Assembly (NCBI RefSeq): GCF_001693815.1
Contig: NZ_MBQD01000024.1
Location: 1 to 64,000, forward strand
Length of the DNA: 64,000 bases
Direction: 5' to 3'
Source of the DNA: Tessaracoccus lapidicaptus
GTDB lineage: Bacteria > Actinomycetota > Actinomycetes > Propionibacteriales > Propionibacteriaceae
Positions 16,372 through 25,300 of the stretch are shown piece after piece. The notes below the pieces were generated by a model. The model worked only from the letters and a program-made list of their open reading frames with translations, searched no databases and was not told the origin of the DNA. Within the stretch, counting starts at the first letter, position 1. Each line of letters starts with the position of its first letter. The position numbers and the translations under genes were made by a program.

Positions 16372-18219
16372 TCACTCGAGGCGCAGCCCCGCCAGCGTCT
16401 CGACCCACAGCGGCATGAGGTCGGCGCCCGGGGCCCACACCCACTCCCAGGTCCGGATCTGCGGGCTCTCCCCCGCCGGCTGCGTCACCGCGTACGTCAC
16501 CGGGTCCCCGAACTGGTTCATCAGGACGAGGTACGCGCCTCCCTGCGTGAACACCCCCGACTGGTCGGGCACGGGCTGGGCCTGCGAGATGGCGAGCACC
16601 AGGTCGCCGGGGAGTTCGCGCTGGATCCAGTCCTCGCCGTCGGCCGCGTCGGCGGGCTTCCCGCACACGACGCCGCGGTACAGCGAGCCGCGCTCCACGG
16701 TGCCCAGCGCGTTGAGCCCGACCAGTGCAGCAGTGTCGCTGCAGACGTCGACCTCCTCGACGAACGGCTCCGGCTCCGCCTCGCGCTGGGCGGCCCACAA
16801 CGGCAGCAGGTCCTGGAGCAGTTGGGCGCCGCCCGCGCGGTTGCCCCATCCACCGACCCACTCGCAGTTGACGGTCTCCGCCGACACGATCCGGCGGTCG
16901 CCGTCGGGGTAGTCGAGCACCACGTGGTACGTGATGCCCCCCATCTCGGTGCACGCCTCGTAGTCAGGGCTGGGCAGCGCGTTGATGGCCGCGGCCACCC
17001 GGTCGGGGTCGGTGGTCAGGGGCTCGAGGGGGCCGACGCCGCCGAAGGTCTCCCACCGATCGCCGCACAGCCATGCGCGCGTCGCGCCCTGCGGCACCTC
17101 CTCGGTGTCGGGCAGATCCTCGGCGGCGATCCGGCCCGACTGGATGTCGTCGCACACCTGGGACACGAGGCCGACGCGCGGCTCCTCCGGCAAGCTGGGC
17201 ATGGGCGTTCCGGTGGGCATGGGACCCCCGTCGGGCCCCTGTGCCTCCAGGATGCGCGCCTCCAGGGCCGGGTCGATCAGCCCCCACCGGAACCGTGCGT
17301 ACCCGTCGTCCCACCAGTAGACGCCCTCGCTCTCGCGGTGCAGCGCCACCGGGTCTCCGGTCGCGGTGAGCAGCACCAGGTCCGGCAGGGGCGCGCCCCA
17401 GAGGGCGTCGCCGCCGGTCACGGAGGTCCCGGCGGTCAGCTCGGCGAGGATGTCTGAGGTCAGGTCCTCCTCCAGCTCCGCCGCCGACCCGTCCGCGCCA
17501 CAGGCGACCGCCCGGGCGAGGTCGTCGGCCTCGATGGGGCGCAGGACGGAGGAGTACGAGGCGTCGCAGACGTCGGCGCCGGTGAACGCGAACTCGGTCT
17601 GGGCACGTTCGGCGGCCCACAATGCCTGCAGCTCCGCCAGGTATCCGGCGCCGTCGGCGCGGAAGATGTCGAACATGCCCGTGGCGTCGCGGAGGTCGCC
17701 GCAGCCGGCGACCCGTAGCGCCCGGTGCACGTCGTCGGGGTACTCGACGACGACGGTGTAGTCGAGCGGGTTGGGCAGGCAGTCGAGCACGCCCTCCGAC
17801 TTCTCCAGCGCGTTGAACGCGGCCACGGCCTGGCCCGCGCCCTCGACGAGGGGGTCGGGCAGCCCCACGAGCTCCAGCTCCGAGCCGGTGTCGGAGCGCC
17901 CGCACAGCCAGACGCGGGTGGCGCCGTCGGGGAGGTCGCCGTCGACCAGGGGTGAGGCGCTCGGGACGGGGTCCTTGCAGATGTCGGGGACCAGCCGCGT
18001 TGCCGTCGCCGTGGGGCTGGGGGTGGCCAGGACGGTGGAGCGGCCGGGGAGGTTGAAGGCGAGCGGGGTCGCCATCGCGGCGACGAGGAGCAACGCGGCG
18101 AACGTGCCCCCCACTCGCCGGCGGCGCGCCTTGCGGCGGGCGCCCTCGGCCCACTCCCGGGTATCCGGTCGCGGCGGGACGGCGGCGCGGAAGGCGTCGG
18201 AGAGGTCGTTGTCGTTCAT
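16372..18219 (-). CDS. Membrane-anchored protein with duplicated extracytoplasmic domain, partner of ECF sigma factor
   Basis: A protein of 615 residues starting at ATG 18219, whose first bases overlap the sigma factor stop (ATGA). The N-terminal cytoplasmic stretch 'WAEGARRKARRRRVGG' is followed by one membrane helix at about 40-58. The outer part holds two related domains: 'LPDGATRVWLCGRSD' ... 'VVVEYPDDVHRALRVAGC' ... 'LQALWAAERAQ' recurs as 'VPQGATRAWLCGDRWE' ... 'VVLDYPDGDRRIVSAETVNC' ... 'LLPLWAAQREA'. Paired cysteines suggest disulfides. Position and topology fit an anti-sigma factor or surface sensor for the sigma gene, though no classic zinc anti-sigma motif is present. The function of the outer domain is unknown. 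Confidence 0.75.
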   Translation of the reverse strand: MNDNDLSDAFRAAVPPRPDTREWAEGARRKARRRRVGGTFAALLLVAAMATPLAFNLPGRSTVLATPSPTATATRLVPDICKDPVPSASPLVDGDLPDGATRVWLCGRSDTGSELELVGLPDPLVEGAGQAVAAFNALEKSEGVLDCLPNPLDYTVVVEYPDDVHRALRVAGCGDLRDATGMFDIFRADGAGYLAELQALWAAERAQTEFAFTGADVCDASYSSVLRPIEADDLARAVACGADGSAAELEEDLTSDILAELTAGTSVTGGDALWGAPLPDLVLLTATGDPVALHRESEGVYWWDDGYARFRWGLIDPALEARILEAQGPDGGPMPTGTPMPSLPEEPRVGLVSQVCDDIQSGRIAAEDLPDTEEVPQGATRAWLCGDRWETFGGVGPLEPLTTDPDRVAAAINALPSPDYEACTEMGGITYHVVLDYPDGDRRIVSAETVNCEWVGGWGNRAGGAQLLQDLLPLWAAQREAEPEPFVEEVDVCSDTAALVGLNALGTVERGSLYRGVVCGKPADAADGEDWIQRELPGDLVLAISQAQPVPDQSGVFTQGGAYLVLMNQFGDPVTYAVTQPAGESPQIRTWEWVWAPGADLMPLWVETLAGLRLE

Positions 18220-18740
18220 GACTGGTCCTCCGGAGTGGCGAGGTGGGGGGATCGTCGCAGGGCGGCGAGCCCGCGGCTGACGTGGGAGGTGACGGTCCCC
18301 TCGGGGATGTCGAGCAGTTCGGCGACCTCCCGCGTGGGGCGGTCCTCGAAGTAGCGCAGCACCAGGACCGTGCGCTGGAGGCGGGGCAGGGTGGCGAGCG
18401 CGCGGCGGAGGTCGGCGCCCGGGGCGGGGTCCTCGAGCGGTGACGGCGTGTCGGGCGGGCTGTCGGACGGCACCTCGGAGCGCCACTGCAGCCGCCGCCA
18501 CCACGACACGAACGTGCGGTACATCGTCGTGCGCACGTAGGCCTCGAAGTGGCGGTCGTTGACGAAGGTGTCGTAGCGCCAGTAGGTCTTCGACAGCGCC
18601 GTCTGGACCAGGTCCTCGGCGTGCTGCCGGTCTCCTGTGAGCAGCCAGGCGGCGGCCCATAGTTCACCGCCGCGGGCCGCGACATACCTGTCGAACCCGC
18701 CGGCCGTCACCTCGACCGCACGGTCCATCACTGCCTCCAT
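18216..18740 (-). CDS. SigE-family ECF RNA polymerase sigma factor
   Basis: Small sigma-70 factor of 174 residues of the actinobacterial SigE (SCO-type) subgroup. Region 2 shows 'LWAAAWLLTGDRQHAEDLVQTALSKTY' and 'AYVRTTMYRTFVSWWRR'. Region 4 shows 'LPRLQRTVLVLRYFEDRPTREVAELLDIPEGTVTSHVSRGLAALR'. The linker is short, as usual for ECF factors. Its stop overlaps the next gene's start by 4 bp, the usual sigma/regulator arrangement. An ATG at 18728 ('MDRAV') is an alternative start. Confidence 0.92.
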   Translation of the reverse strand: MEAVMDRAVEVTAGGFDRYVAARGGELWAAAWLLTGDRQHAEDLVQTALSKTYWRYDTFVNDRHFEAYVRTTMYRTFVSWWRRLQWRSEVPSDSPPDTPSPLEDPAPGADLRRALATLPRLQRTVLVLRYFEDRPTREVAELLDIPEGTVTSHVSRGLAALRRSPHLATPEDQS

Positions 18741-18782
18741 GCCCTCTATACGCCGCGGGGGGTGGGTTCCGCTGCATGGGGC

Positions 18783-18857
18783 GTGACAGAACTCACATCA
18801 GTGGGGAAATTCGGCCCATCTGGGGCTGCCCACAGCAACTGGTGTGAATCCTGTCAC
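18783..18857. repeat. Imperfect inverted repeat upstream of the ECF sigma gene
   Basis: GTGACAGAACTCACA (18783-18797) and TGTGAATCCTGTCAC (18843-18857) match in 13 of 15 positions when inverted, 45 bp apart. They lie in the 124-bp gap between the sigma gene start and the end of the acyl-CoA ligase gene. They could be a regulator site pair, sigma promoters in opposite directions, or the stem of a terminator for the ligase transcript. Confidence 0.45.
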
Positions 18858-18864
18858 GGTTCGC

Positions 18865-20562
18865 TCAGCCGACGACGCTCGCCGCACGCCGGTCGCGGAC
18901 CTGCTTGCGCAGCACCTTGCCCAGCATCGACTTCGGGATTTCCTCGACCACCACCACCTCACGCGGCACCTTGTAGGCCGCCAGCCGCTCGCGGCAGTAC
19001 GCGCGCACGGCCTCGCCGTCGACGGCGGCGCCCGGCCGGGCGACGACCTCGGCCACCACCCGCTCGCCGCCGCCGGCGAGCGGGAGCCCGACGACGGCCG
19101 CGTCGTCGATGTCCTCGTGCGAGCGCAGCACCGCCTCGACCTCCGTCGGCGACACGTTGAAGCCGCCGGTGATGATGAGTTCCTTCACGCGGTCCACGAT
19201 GGTGGTGAAGCCGTCGGGGTCGACCGTCACGAGATCCCCGGTGCGCAGCCATCCGTCCGGCAGCAGTACCGCCTCGGTCTCCTCGGGCGCGTTCCAGTAG
19301 CCCTGGAACACCTGCGGCCCGGCCAGGAGCAGCTCGCCGCGCTGGCCGGGCTCGACCTCACGCGACGGGTCATCGGGATCCACCACCCGCATGCGGGTGC
19401 TCGGGAACGGGATGCCGATGGTGCCGGTGCGCCGCGACGGGTGGAAGGGGTTGCCGAGCGCGACGGGCGCACACTCCGTCAGCCCGTAGCCCTCGACGAG
19501 CAGCCCGCCCGCGACCGACTCCCACAGCGCCACGATGTCGTCGGTGAGGTTCATCGCGCCCGAGATGCAGAACCGCGCGGAGCGCAGGCTGATGCCGCGC
19601 TCCATCGCCCGGCGCGCCGTCTTCTCGTAGATGGGCGGGACGGCGCAGTACACCGTCGGCGGGGTGCGGCGGGCGGCGTCGAGGACCATGTCGGCGTCGA
19701 AGCTGGGGAACAGCACGATGCGGGCTCGTTTGAGGATGCCGAAGGTCAGGTACAGGGTCATGCCGAACGCGTGGAACATGGGCAGCACGGCGTAGATGAC
19801 CTCGCGGCCGTCGACGGCGTCATGCATCCACGCCGCGCCCTGCAGCGCGTTGGCGTAGAGGTTGCGGTGGGTGAGGACGGCGCCCTTGGCGCGGCCGGTG
19901 GTGCCGCTGGTGTACTGGATGACCGCGACGTCGTCGACGTCGGGTCGCGGATGGGCGGGGTCCACCGCCGGGCCGCTGAGCAGGTCTTCCCAGGGGGTGG
20001 TCCCCGGGGCCGGCTGGGTGAGGCGGTCGCGGGTGGCGCGGAGCTTCGGCACGGGCAGCTGCAGGGCGAGCCGCTTGACTGTCGGGAAGGCGCGCAGCAG
20101 GTTCACCGCGACGATGTGCTCCACCTCGATGTCGGCGGGCTGCTGCCGGATCTTCGCCACGGCCGCGTCCCAGGCGATGACCACGCGCGCGCCGTGATCC
20201 TCGAACAGATGCCTCAGCTCACGCGACGTGTAGAGCGGGTTGTGCTCGACGACGATCGCGCCCAGCCGCAGGGCGGCGTAGAACGCGACGACGTGCTGCG
20301 GGCAGTTGGGGAGGATGAGCGCCACGCGGTCGCCCGCGCGGACGCCCAGCCGACGCAGCCCCTCGGCGGCCCGCGCGATCTGGTCTCCGAGGGCGCGGTA
20401 GGTGGTCTCGCGGCCGAAGAATTGGAGCGCGACGCCGTCGCCGCCTCGCTCGACGGCGTCCTCGCACATCTCCACCAACGAGGTGGTGGGGATCTCGATG
20501 TCTGCCGGGACCCCCGGCTGGTAGTGCTGCACCCAGGGGCGGTCGTCGGTCATGGGGTCCAT
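18865..20562 (-). CDS. Long-chain acyl-CoA ligase (AMP-binding enzyme)
   Basis: Adenylate-forming ligase of 565 residues that activates a carboxylic acid with ATP and joins it to CoA, most likely a fatty acid. The P-loop-like motif 'VIQYTSGTTGRAKGAVLTHRNL' lies near residue 215. Later come 'VEGYGLTECAPV', 'DGWLRTGDLVTVDPDGF' and 'VDRVKELIITGGFNVSPTEVE'. The C-terminal 'IPKSMLGKVLRKQVRD' has the catalytic Lys. The domain order and length match FadD-type enzymes. Start 20562 or 20553 are both possible. The next gene upstream on the same strand, an SDR-like protein, is 22 bp away, so they may share a transcript. Confidence 0.9.
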   Translation of the reverse strand: MDPMTDDRPWVQHYQPGVPADIEIPTTSLVEMCEDAVERGGDGVALQFFGRETTYRALGDQIARAAEGLRRLGVRAGDRVALILPNCPQHVVAFYAALRLGAIVVEHNPLYTSRELRHLFEDHGARVVIAWDAAVAKIRQQPADIEVEHIVAVNLLRAFPTVKRLALQLPVPKLRATRDRLTQPAPGTTPWEDLLSGPAVDPAHPRPDVDDVAVIQYTSGTTGRAKGAVLTHRNLYANALQGAAWMHDAVDGREVIYAVLPMFHAFGMTLYLTFGILKRARIVLFPSFDADMVLDAARRTPPTVYCAVPPIYEKTARRAMERGISLRSARFCISGAMNLTDDIVALWESVAGGLLVEGYGLTECAPVALGNPFHPSRRTGTIGIPFPSTRMRVVDPDDPSREVEPGQRGELLLAGPQVFQGYWNAPEETEAVLLPDGWLRTGDLVTVDPDGFTTIVDRVKELIITGGFNVSPTEVEAVLRSHEDIDDAAVVGLPLAGGGERVVAEVVARPGAAVDGEAVRAYCRERLAAYKVPREVVVVEEIPKSMLGKVLRKQVRDRRAASVVG

Positions 20563-20584
20563 CCTGTCAGGACCCCCGGGCGGG

Positions 20585-21256
20585 TCAGCCGTCGAGGTCC
20601 ATGTCGCCGGCGAAGTGGCGGAACTGCTCCTTCGTGGCGTGCATCTCCCACAGCCGCTCGGCCAGGACGGTGGGGTCCTTGCGCGGATGGCCCTCGATGA
20701 TGCCGCCGGGGATGATCAGCTGCGTCACGTGGATGTTGTCCGGCTTGAGGGCGTCGTGCAGCATCTGCCCCAGCGCCGACTCCCCCGCGAACGCGACCGA
20801 CGTGCCGGCGAACTTCGCCACCGGGCGCACGGCGCTGCCGCCGTTGACCAGCAGGATGGTGCCGCCGCCGCGGAAGCGCATGTGCTGCATGACGTGGTGG
20901 ATCGCCACCAGCGGGCCGTAGACGGAGAACTCGATGGCCGGCTGCAGGTCGTCGACCGTGGTCTCGAGCACGGGGCGCAGGAACTCCTTGGCCGGCAGCG
21001 GGCTGTACTGGAGCACGTCGATGGGGCCGAGATCGGCGGCGGCATCGTCGAGAGCTGAGCGCAGGGAGTCGTGGTCGCGGACGTTGGCCGCATACCCGCG
21101 CGCGGTGATCCCCTCGGCGGCGAGTTCGTCGGCCAGCGCGTGGACGCGCTCCGCCGTGCGGGAGATGAGCGCCACCGCGAACCCCTCCCGGGCGAAGCGC
21201 CGGGCGGTCGCGGCGCCGAGCTGCGATCCGGCACCGATGATGGCGAGCGTGGGCAT
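20585..21256 (-). CDS. SDR-like Rossmann protein without the catalytic Tyr-x-x-x-Lys
   Basis: A 223-residue short-chain-dehydrogenase-fold protein. The nucleotide loop is 'IIGAGSQLGAATARRF'; 'VALISRTAERV' and 'GYAANVRD' follow as in NADP-binding SDRs. The strand normally ending in the catalytic Ser reads 'ILLVNGGSAV', but the following helix 'FAGTSVAFAGESALGQML' has neither the Tyr nor the Lys of the Y-x-x-x-K pair. So it may be non-catalytic or use other residues. ATG 21256 is preferred because AGGAGG precedes it; a longer frame starts at 21289. It lies 22 bp from the acyl-CoA ligase gene. Confidence 0.8.
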   Translation of the reverse strand: MPTLAIIGAGSQLGAATARRFAREGFAVALISRTAERVHALADELAAEGITARGYAANVRDHDSLRSALDDAAADLGPIDVLQYSPLPAKEFLRPVLETTVDDLQPAIEFSVYGPLVAIHHVMQHMRFRGGGTILLVNGGSAVRPVAKFAGTSVAFAGESALGQMLHDALKPDNIHVTQLIIPGGIIEGHPRKDPTVLAERLWEMHATKEQFRHFAGDMDLDG

Positions 21257-21357
21257 GAGGACCTCCTGTGGTCGTCGTCGACTACCCACCGAGCCTATCG
21301 ACTACCCACCCGCTCCCGCCGGGCGGGCACCCATCCCACCCCTCGCCGCGTGACGGG

Positions 21358-21576
21358 TCAGACGCTGTGGTCGTCGAGACGGAACCCGATCTTCAACCCG
21401 ACCTGGTAGTGCGCGACCTTGCCGTCGGCGATGTGGCCGCGGATCTCCGCGACCTCGAACCAGTCCAGGTGCTGGACGGTCTGCGACGCGCGGGCCACCG
21501 CGCCCTCGATGGCCTGCTGCAGCCCCTCGGACGAACTCCCGACGATCTCGATGACCTTGTAGGTGTGATCGCTCAT
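21358..21576 (-). CDS. Dodecin, flavin-binding protein
   Basis: A 72-residue protein matching dodecin over its full length: 'YKVIEIVGSSSEGLQQAIEGAVARASQTV' then 'HLDWFEVAEIRGHIADGKVAHYQVGLKIGFRLDD'. Dodecins assemble into hollow dodecamers that store or buffer flavins (FMN or riboflavin) in the cytoplasm. The aromatic Trp in 'LDWFEV' is the residue that stacks on the flavin. ATG 21576 follows a GAAGGGG-like ribosome site. It is monocistronic, with about 140 bp of upstream DNA in which I see no distinct site. Confidence 0.92.
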   Translation of the reverse strand: MSDHTYKVIEIVGSSSEGLQQAIEGAVARASQTVQHLDWFEVAEIRGHIADGKVAHYQVGLKIGFRLDDHSV

Positions 21577-21719
21577 GAGAACCCCTTCGTTCAGCGGTGG
21601 GAATCCACCGGTCGATCTGTTCCACAGTAGGCGAGGTGGGGCCGCTCCGCAGGCGTCGGGCTCAGCGGCGCGGTCGGTGTCGCGGCGACGGGCCGGCAGA
21701 CAGTCCGATGATCGCCCAA

Positions 21720-22112
21720 TCAGCCCAGGGACAGGGATACGAGGACGGCCAGGGCGTCGTCGACGCGATGCAGCGGCACGAGCAGGTGGTCGTGGTGGCG
21801 GCCGGCGATGACGTTGCAGCTGATCCCTGACTCCGCGAGCGCGCCGCTCACCGCGGCGGTCAGGCCGACGGCGTCGAGGGCCGAGTGGACCGTCAGGGTG
21901 ATCCAGCCGGCCACGTAGTCGTAGTCGAGCCCCAGCGCGTCGGCGTCGTCCTGGCGGAGCAGGAGGCTGAGCCCCTCCTCTTCGACGACGCTCGCGAGGG
22001 CGTCGTCGACTCCGCGCCCGCCGTCGCTCGTCACGAAGACGTAGCGACCGGGCCGGACCGCCGGGGCGAGGGTGGCGAGGAGCGTGGGCAGATGGGCTTG
22101 AGCCTGATTCAT
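21720..22112 (-). CDS. ACT-domain protein (ACT_7-like)
   Basis: A 130-residue protein of a small bacterial family made of two ACT-like halves: 'PGRYVFVTSDGG' with 'EEEGLSLLLRQDDADALG', then 'WITLTVHSALDAVGLTAAVSGALAESGISCNVIAGRHHDHLLVP'. The second half has the G-L-T-A-A-V-S-x-x-L pattern of ACT domains that bind amino acids. ATG 22112 is chosen because GAGGAGG lies 9 bp before it. It is divergent from the SNF2 helicase gene. The ligand is unknown. Confidence 0.8.
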   Translation of the reverse strand: MNQAQAHLPTLLATLAPAVRPGRYVFVTSDGGRGVDDALASVVEEEGLSLLLRQDDADALGLDYDYVAGWITLTVHSALDAVGLTAAVSGALAESGISCNVIAGRHHDHLLVPLHRVDDALAVLVSLSLG

Positions 22113-22213
22113 GGGTGGGTGCCTCCTCGCGGGACCCTGGCGGAATGAGCCTGGGCCAAGTCTCACGGGCATTATCGCGCGCCAACTCGCCCATTCGAGG
22201 GTTGGGACCAGCG

Positions 22214-22284
22214 GCAGGCTCATTCGTCCCCGATGACCCGCGAGTCAGGCTCATCCGTGCCCCGCACACCGCGTGTCAGGCTCA
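22214..22284. repeat. 31-bp-period TCAGGCTCA repeats in the ACT/SNF2 divergent region
   Basis: CAGGCTCA begins at 22215, 22246 and 22277, exactly 31 bp apart; the first two units continue as TTCGTCCCC and TCCGTGCCCC. Inverted copies lie at 22146-22153 and, inside the ACT gene start, at 22099-22107. Three direct and two inverted copies between divergent genes suggest a regulator-binding cluster or a small tandem duplication. Confidence 0.5.
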
Positions 22285-22359
22285 ACCCGGGGTGGCCGAC
22301 GGTGGCGCCGGGCGGGCCGTGAACCGGGCGGGCGCCCCACCCGAGTACCCTCGACCGTT

Positions 22360-25300
22360 ATGGAACCCGGGGTCGAGTGGGTCCGGGACTTCCCGGAGGC
22401 TGAGCTGAAGCGACTCTTCGGCGCACCCACCTTCTTCCGGGGCCGCAGCTACCACGAGTCCGGCCACGTCAAGGATCTGCACGTCGCCGACGGCTACTGC
22501 CGCGCCCTGGTCACGGGCAGCGGCCGCCAGATCTACGAGACCGAGGCCGAGCGCACCGGCCGGCGGCTGCGCACCCACTGCACGTGCCCGCTGGGCCACT
22601 CGTGCAAGCATGTGGTCGCGATCATGCTGGAGGCCCGCGCCCACGTCGACGCAGCCTTCGGCCCGGCGCCGTCATGGGAGGACCAGCTCGCCCCGCTGAT
22701 CGCGGGGACCGATGCTCGGGCGTCCGCCGGCCGCAGACTCGCGCTCGAGTTTGCCGTCGCTGCGACGACCTACACCGGCACGCCCCGCATCACGCTTCAG
22801 CCGCTGCGGGAGGGCAGCCGCACGCCGTGGGTGAAGACGGGCGCCACGTGGGGCGACCTCATCCAGGCTTACCGGTCCCCCGACCTCAACCAGCCCCAGC
22901 GCGGCGTGCTCGCGCAGATCCACCAGCTGAGCCCGGACGGCGGCTACGGCTACGGCATCGCACCCACCCTCGATCTGGCCGGCCTCGGACCGCTGGTGTG
23001 GCCCCTGCTGCAGCGGGCCGCCGCGCTCGGCGTGGAGCTGCTGGCCGGCGAGGGCCTGCGGTCGGTGCGCATGGCAGACGGGGCCGCCACGGTCACGCTC
23101 GACCTCGCCCGCGACGACGACGGCGCCATCCACGCGCGCCCCCGCGCCTCCGTCCTGCCGGCGGGGGCCCCCGGGCGCCTCCTCCTGCTCGGTTCCCCCG
23201 CCCACGGCCTCGGCCACCTCGACGGCGGCACGCTCACGCTCTGGGCGCTGGCCGCTCCCCCGCCCGACGGGCTCGACCGCCTCATCGCCGGCGGCGACAC
23301 CGTCGACGTCCCCGCCCACGACGCCGGCCGCTTCCTGTCCCTCTACTACCCCGCGTTGGCCCGCTCGGGCGCCGTCGGCTCGGTGGACGGATCCGTCGAG
23401 CCGCCGGACCTCAGCCCACCGCGGCTCCACCTCACCGTCCGCCACCGTCCCACGCACGTCGCCGGCCTGACCTGGGGCTTCACGTATCCGTCGCCGGTGC
23501 CCGGCGGGGCGCCGACGGTGCTGCCCCTCGACCCGGAGCCCGACGGCCCGCCCCGCGACCACGCCGCCGAGCAGCGCCTCACCGACCACGGGGCCAGGCT
23601 GCTGGGCGCCCATCCCGCCCTGCTCGGCACGGGGAGGCAGCCCCTCCTCGGCACCGCGGAGCTGGCCGGGATGGCGCTGGCCACGTTCCTCATCGAGACC
23701 CTCCCCGACCTGCGCGCGGCCGGGGTCGACGTCGTCGAGGTGGGTGACGCCGCCGAGTACGCCGAGGCGGACGAGGCCCCGGTCATCCACCTGAGCGCCG
23801 ACGACGGCGCCGAGCGCGACTGGTTCAACCTGCACATCACCGTCACCGTCGACGGGCAGGACGTCCCTTTCGACCAGCTGTTCGCGGCGCTCGCCGCGGG
23901 CGACGAGGCCCTGCTACTCGACTCCGGCACATGGTTCAGCCTCGACATTCCCGAGTTGCACGACCTGCGCCGCCTCATCGAGGAGGCCCGCGACCTCGTC
24001 GACCCCGACAGCCCCGGCACGCTGCGGCTCAACCCGTTCCAGGCCGGCCTGTGGGAGGAACTCGTCGGCCTGGGCGTCGTGGCGCGGCAGAGCCGACGGT
24101 GGCGCGAGGCGGTCGAGCGCCTCCTCCCCGACGGCGACCGTCAGGATATTCCTGTGCCAGCGGGCCTGCGCGCCGACCTGCGCCCCTACCAGGAGCGCGG
24201 CTTCCGGTGGCTGGCGGCGCTGTGGGACGCGGGCCTCGGAGGGGTGCTCGCCGACGACATGGGGCTCGGCAAGACCCTGCAGACCCTCGCCCTGCTCGAA
24301 CGCGCCCGCGCGGACGGCCAGCTCGAGGGCGCCCCCGTGCTGGTCGTCGCGCCCGCGAGCGTCGTCGGCACCTGGCTCGACGAGGCGGCCCGGTTCGCCC
24401 CCGACCTGCGGGTCGTCGCGATCACCGCGACCGGGCGCAAGCGCGGCGACGACGTCGCGGCCGCCGTCTCCGGCGCGCACGTCGTCGTCACCTCCTACAC
24501 GCTGCTGCGGCTCGAGGACGCCGAGTACCGCGCCCTGACCTGGAGCGGGCTGATCCTCGACGAGGCGCAGTTCGTCAAGAACCACCGCTCCCGGACCTAC
24601 CAGGCCGCCCGCCGGCTCGGCGCCCCCTTCACGCTCGCCATCACCGGCACGCCGCTGGAGAACTCGCTGATGGATCTCTGGTCGATGCTCTCGCTGTCGG
24701 CGCCCGGGTTGTTTCCGAAGCCGGAGCAGTTCACCGAGCGGTATCGCAAGCCCATCGAGGTCGAGCGCGACCGCGGCGCCCTGGAGACGCTCCGCCGCCG
24801 CATCCGGCCCTTCGTGCTACGCCGCACCAAGCGGGAGGTCGTCCAGGAACTGCCGGAGAAGATCGAGCAGCTCCAGCGCATCGACCTGACCCCGGCACAC
24901 CGCAAGGTCTACGACCGGTACCTGCAGCGCGAGCGCCAGCGGGTGCTCGGCATGCTCAACGACCTGGACCGCAACCGCGTCGCCATCTTCCGCGCCCTGA
25001 CCATGCTGCGGCAGCTGGCCCTGGACCCGGTCCTCGTCGACGCCGTCGACGACGCCCACGGGCACGGCCGCTCGGCCAAGGTGACCTCGCTGGTGGAGCA
25101 GATCACCGAGCTGGCGGCGGAGGGACACCGGGCGCTCGTCTTCAGCAGCTTCACCGGGTACCTCGCGCTCGTGCGCGAGGCGCTCGACGAGGCGGGCGTC
25201 GGCTACGTGTACCTCGACGGGCGCACCCGGGACCGGCCGGCGCGGATCGCCCGCTTCCGCGAGGGCGACGACCCCGTGTTCCTCATCTCACTCAAGGCCG

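Noticed and set aside
22214-22284. CRISPR-like repeats at 31-bp spacing
   Set aside because: The shared part is only about 9-17 bp, with three copies and no cas genes. A regulatory cluster is more likely.
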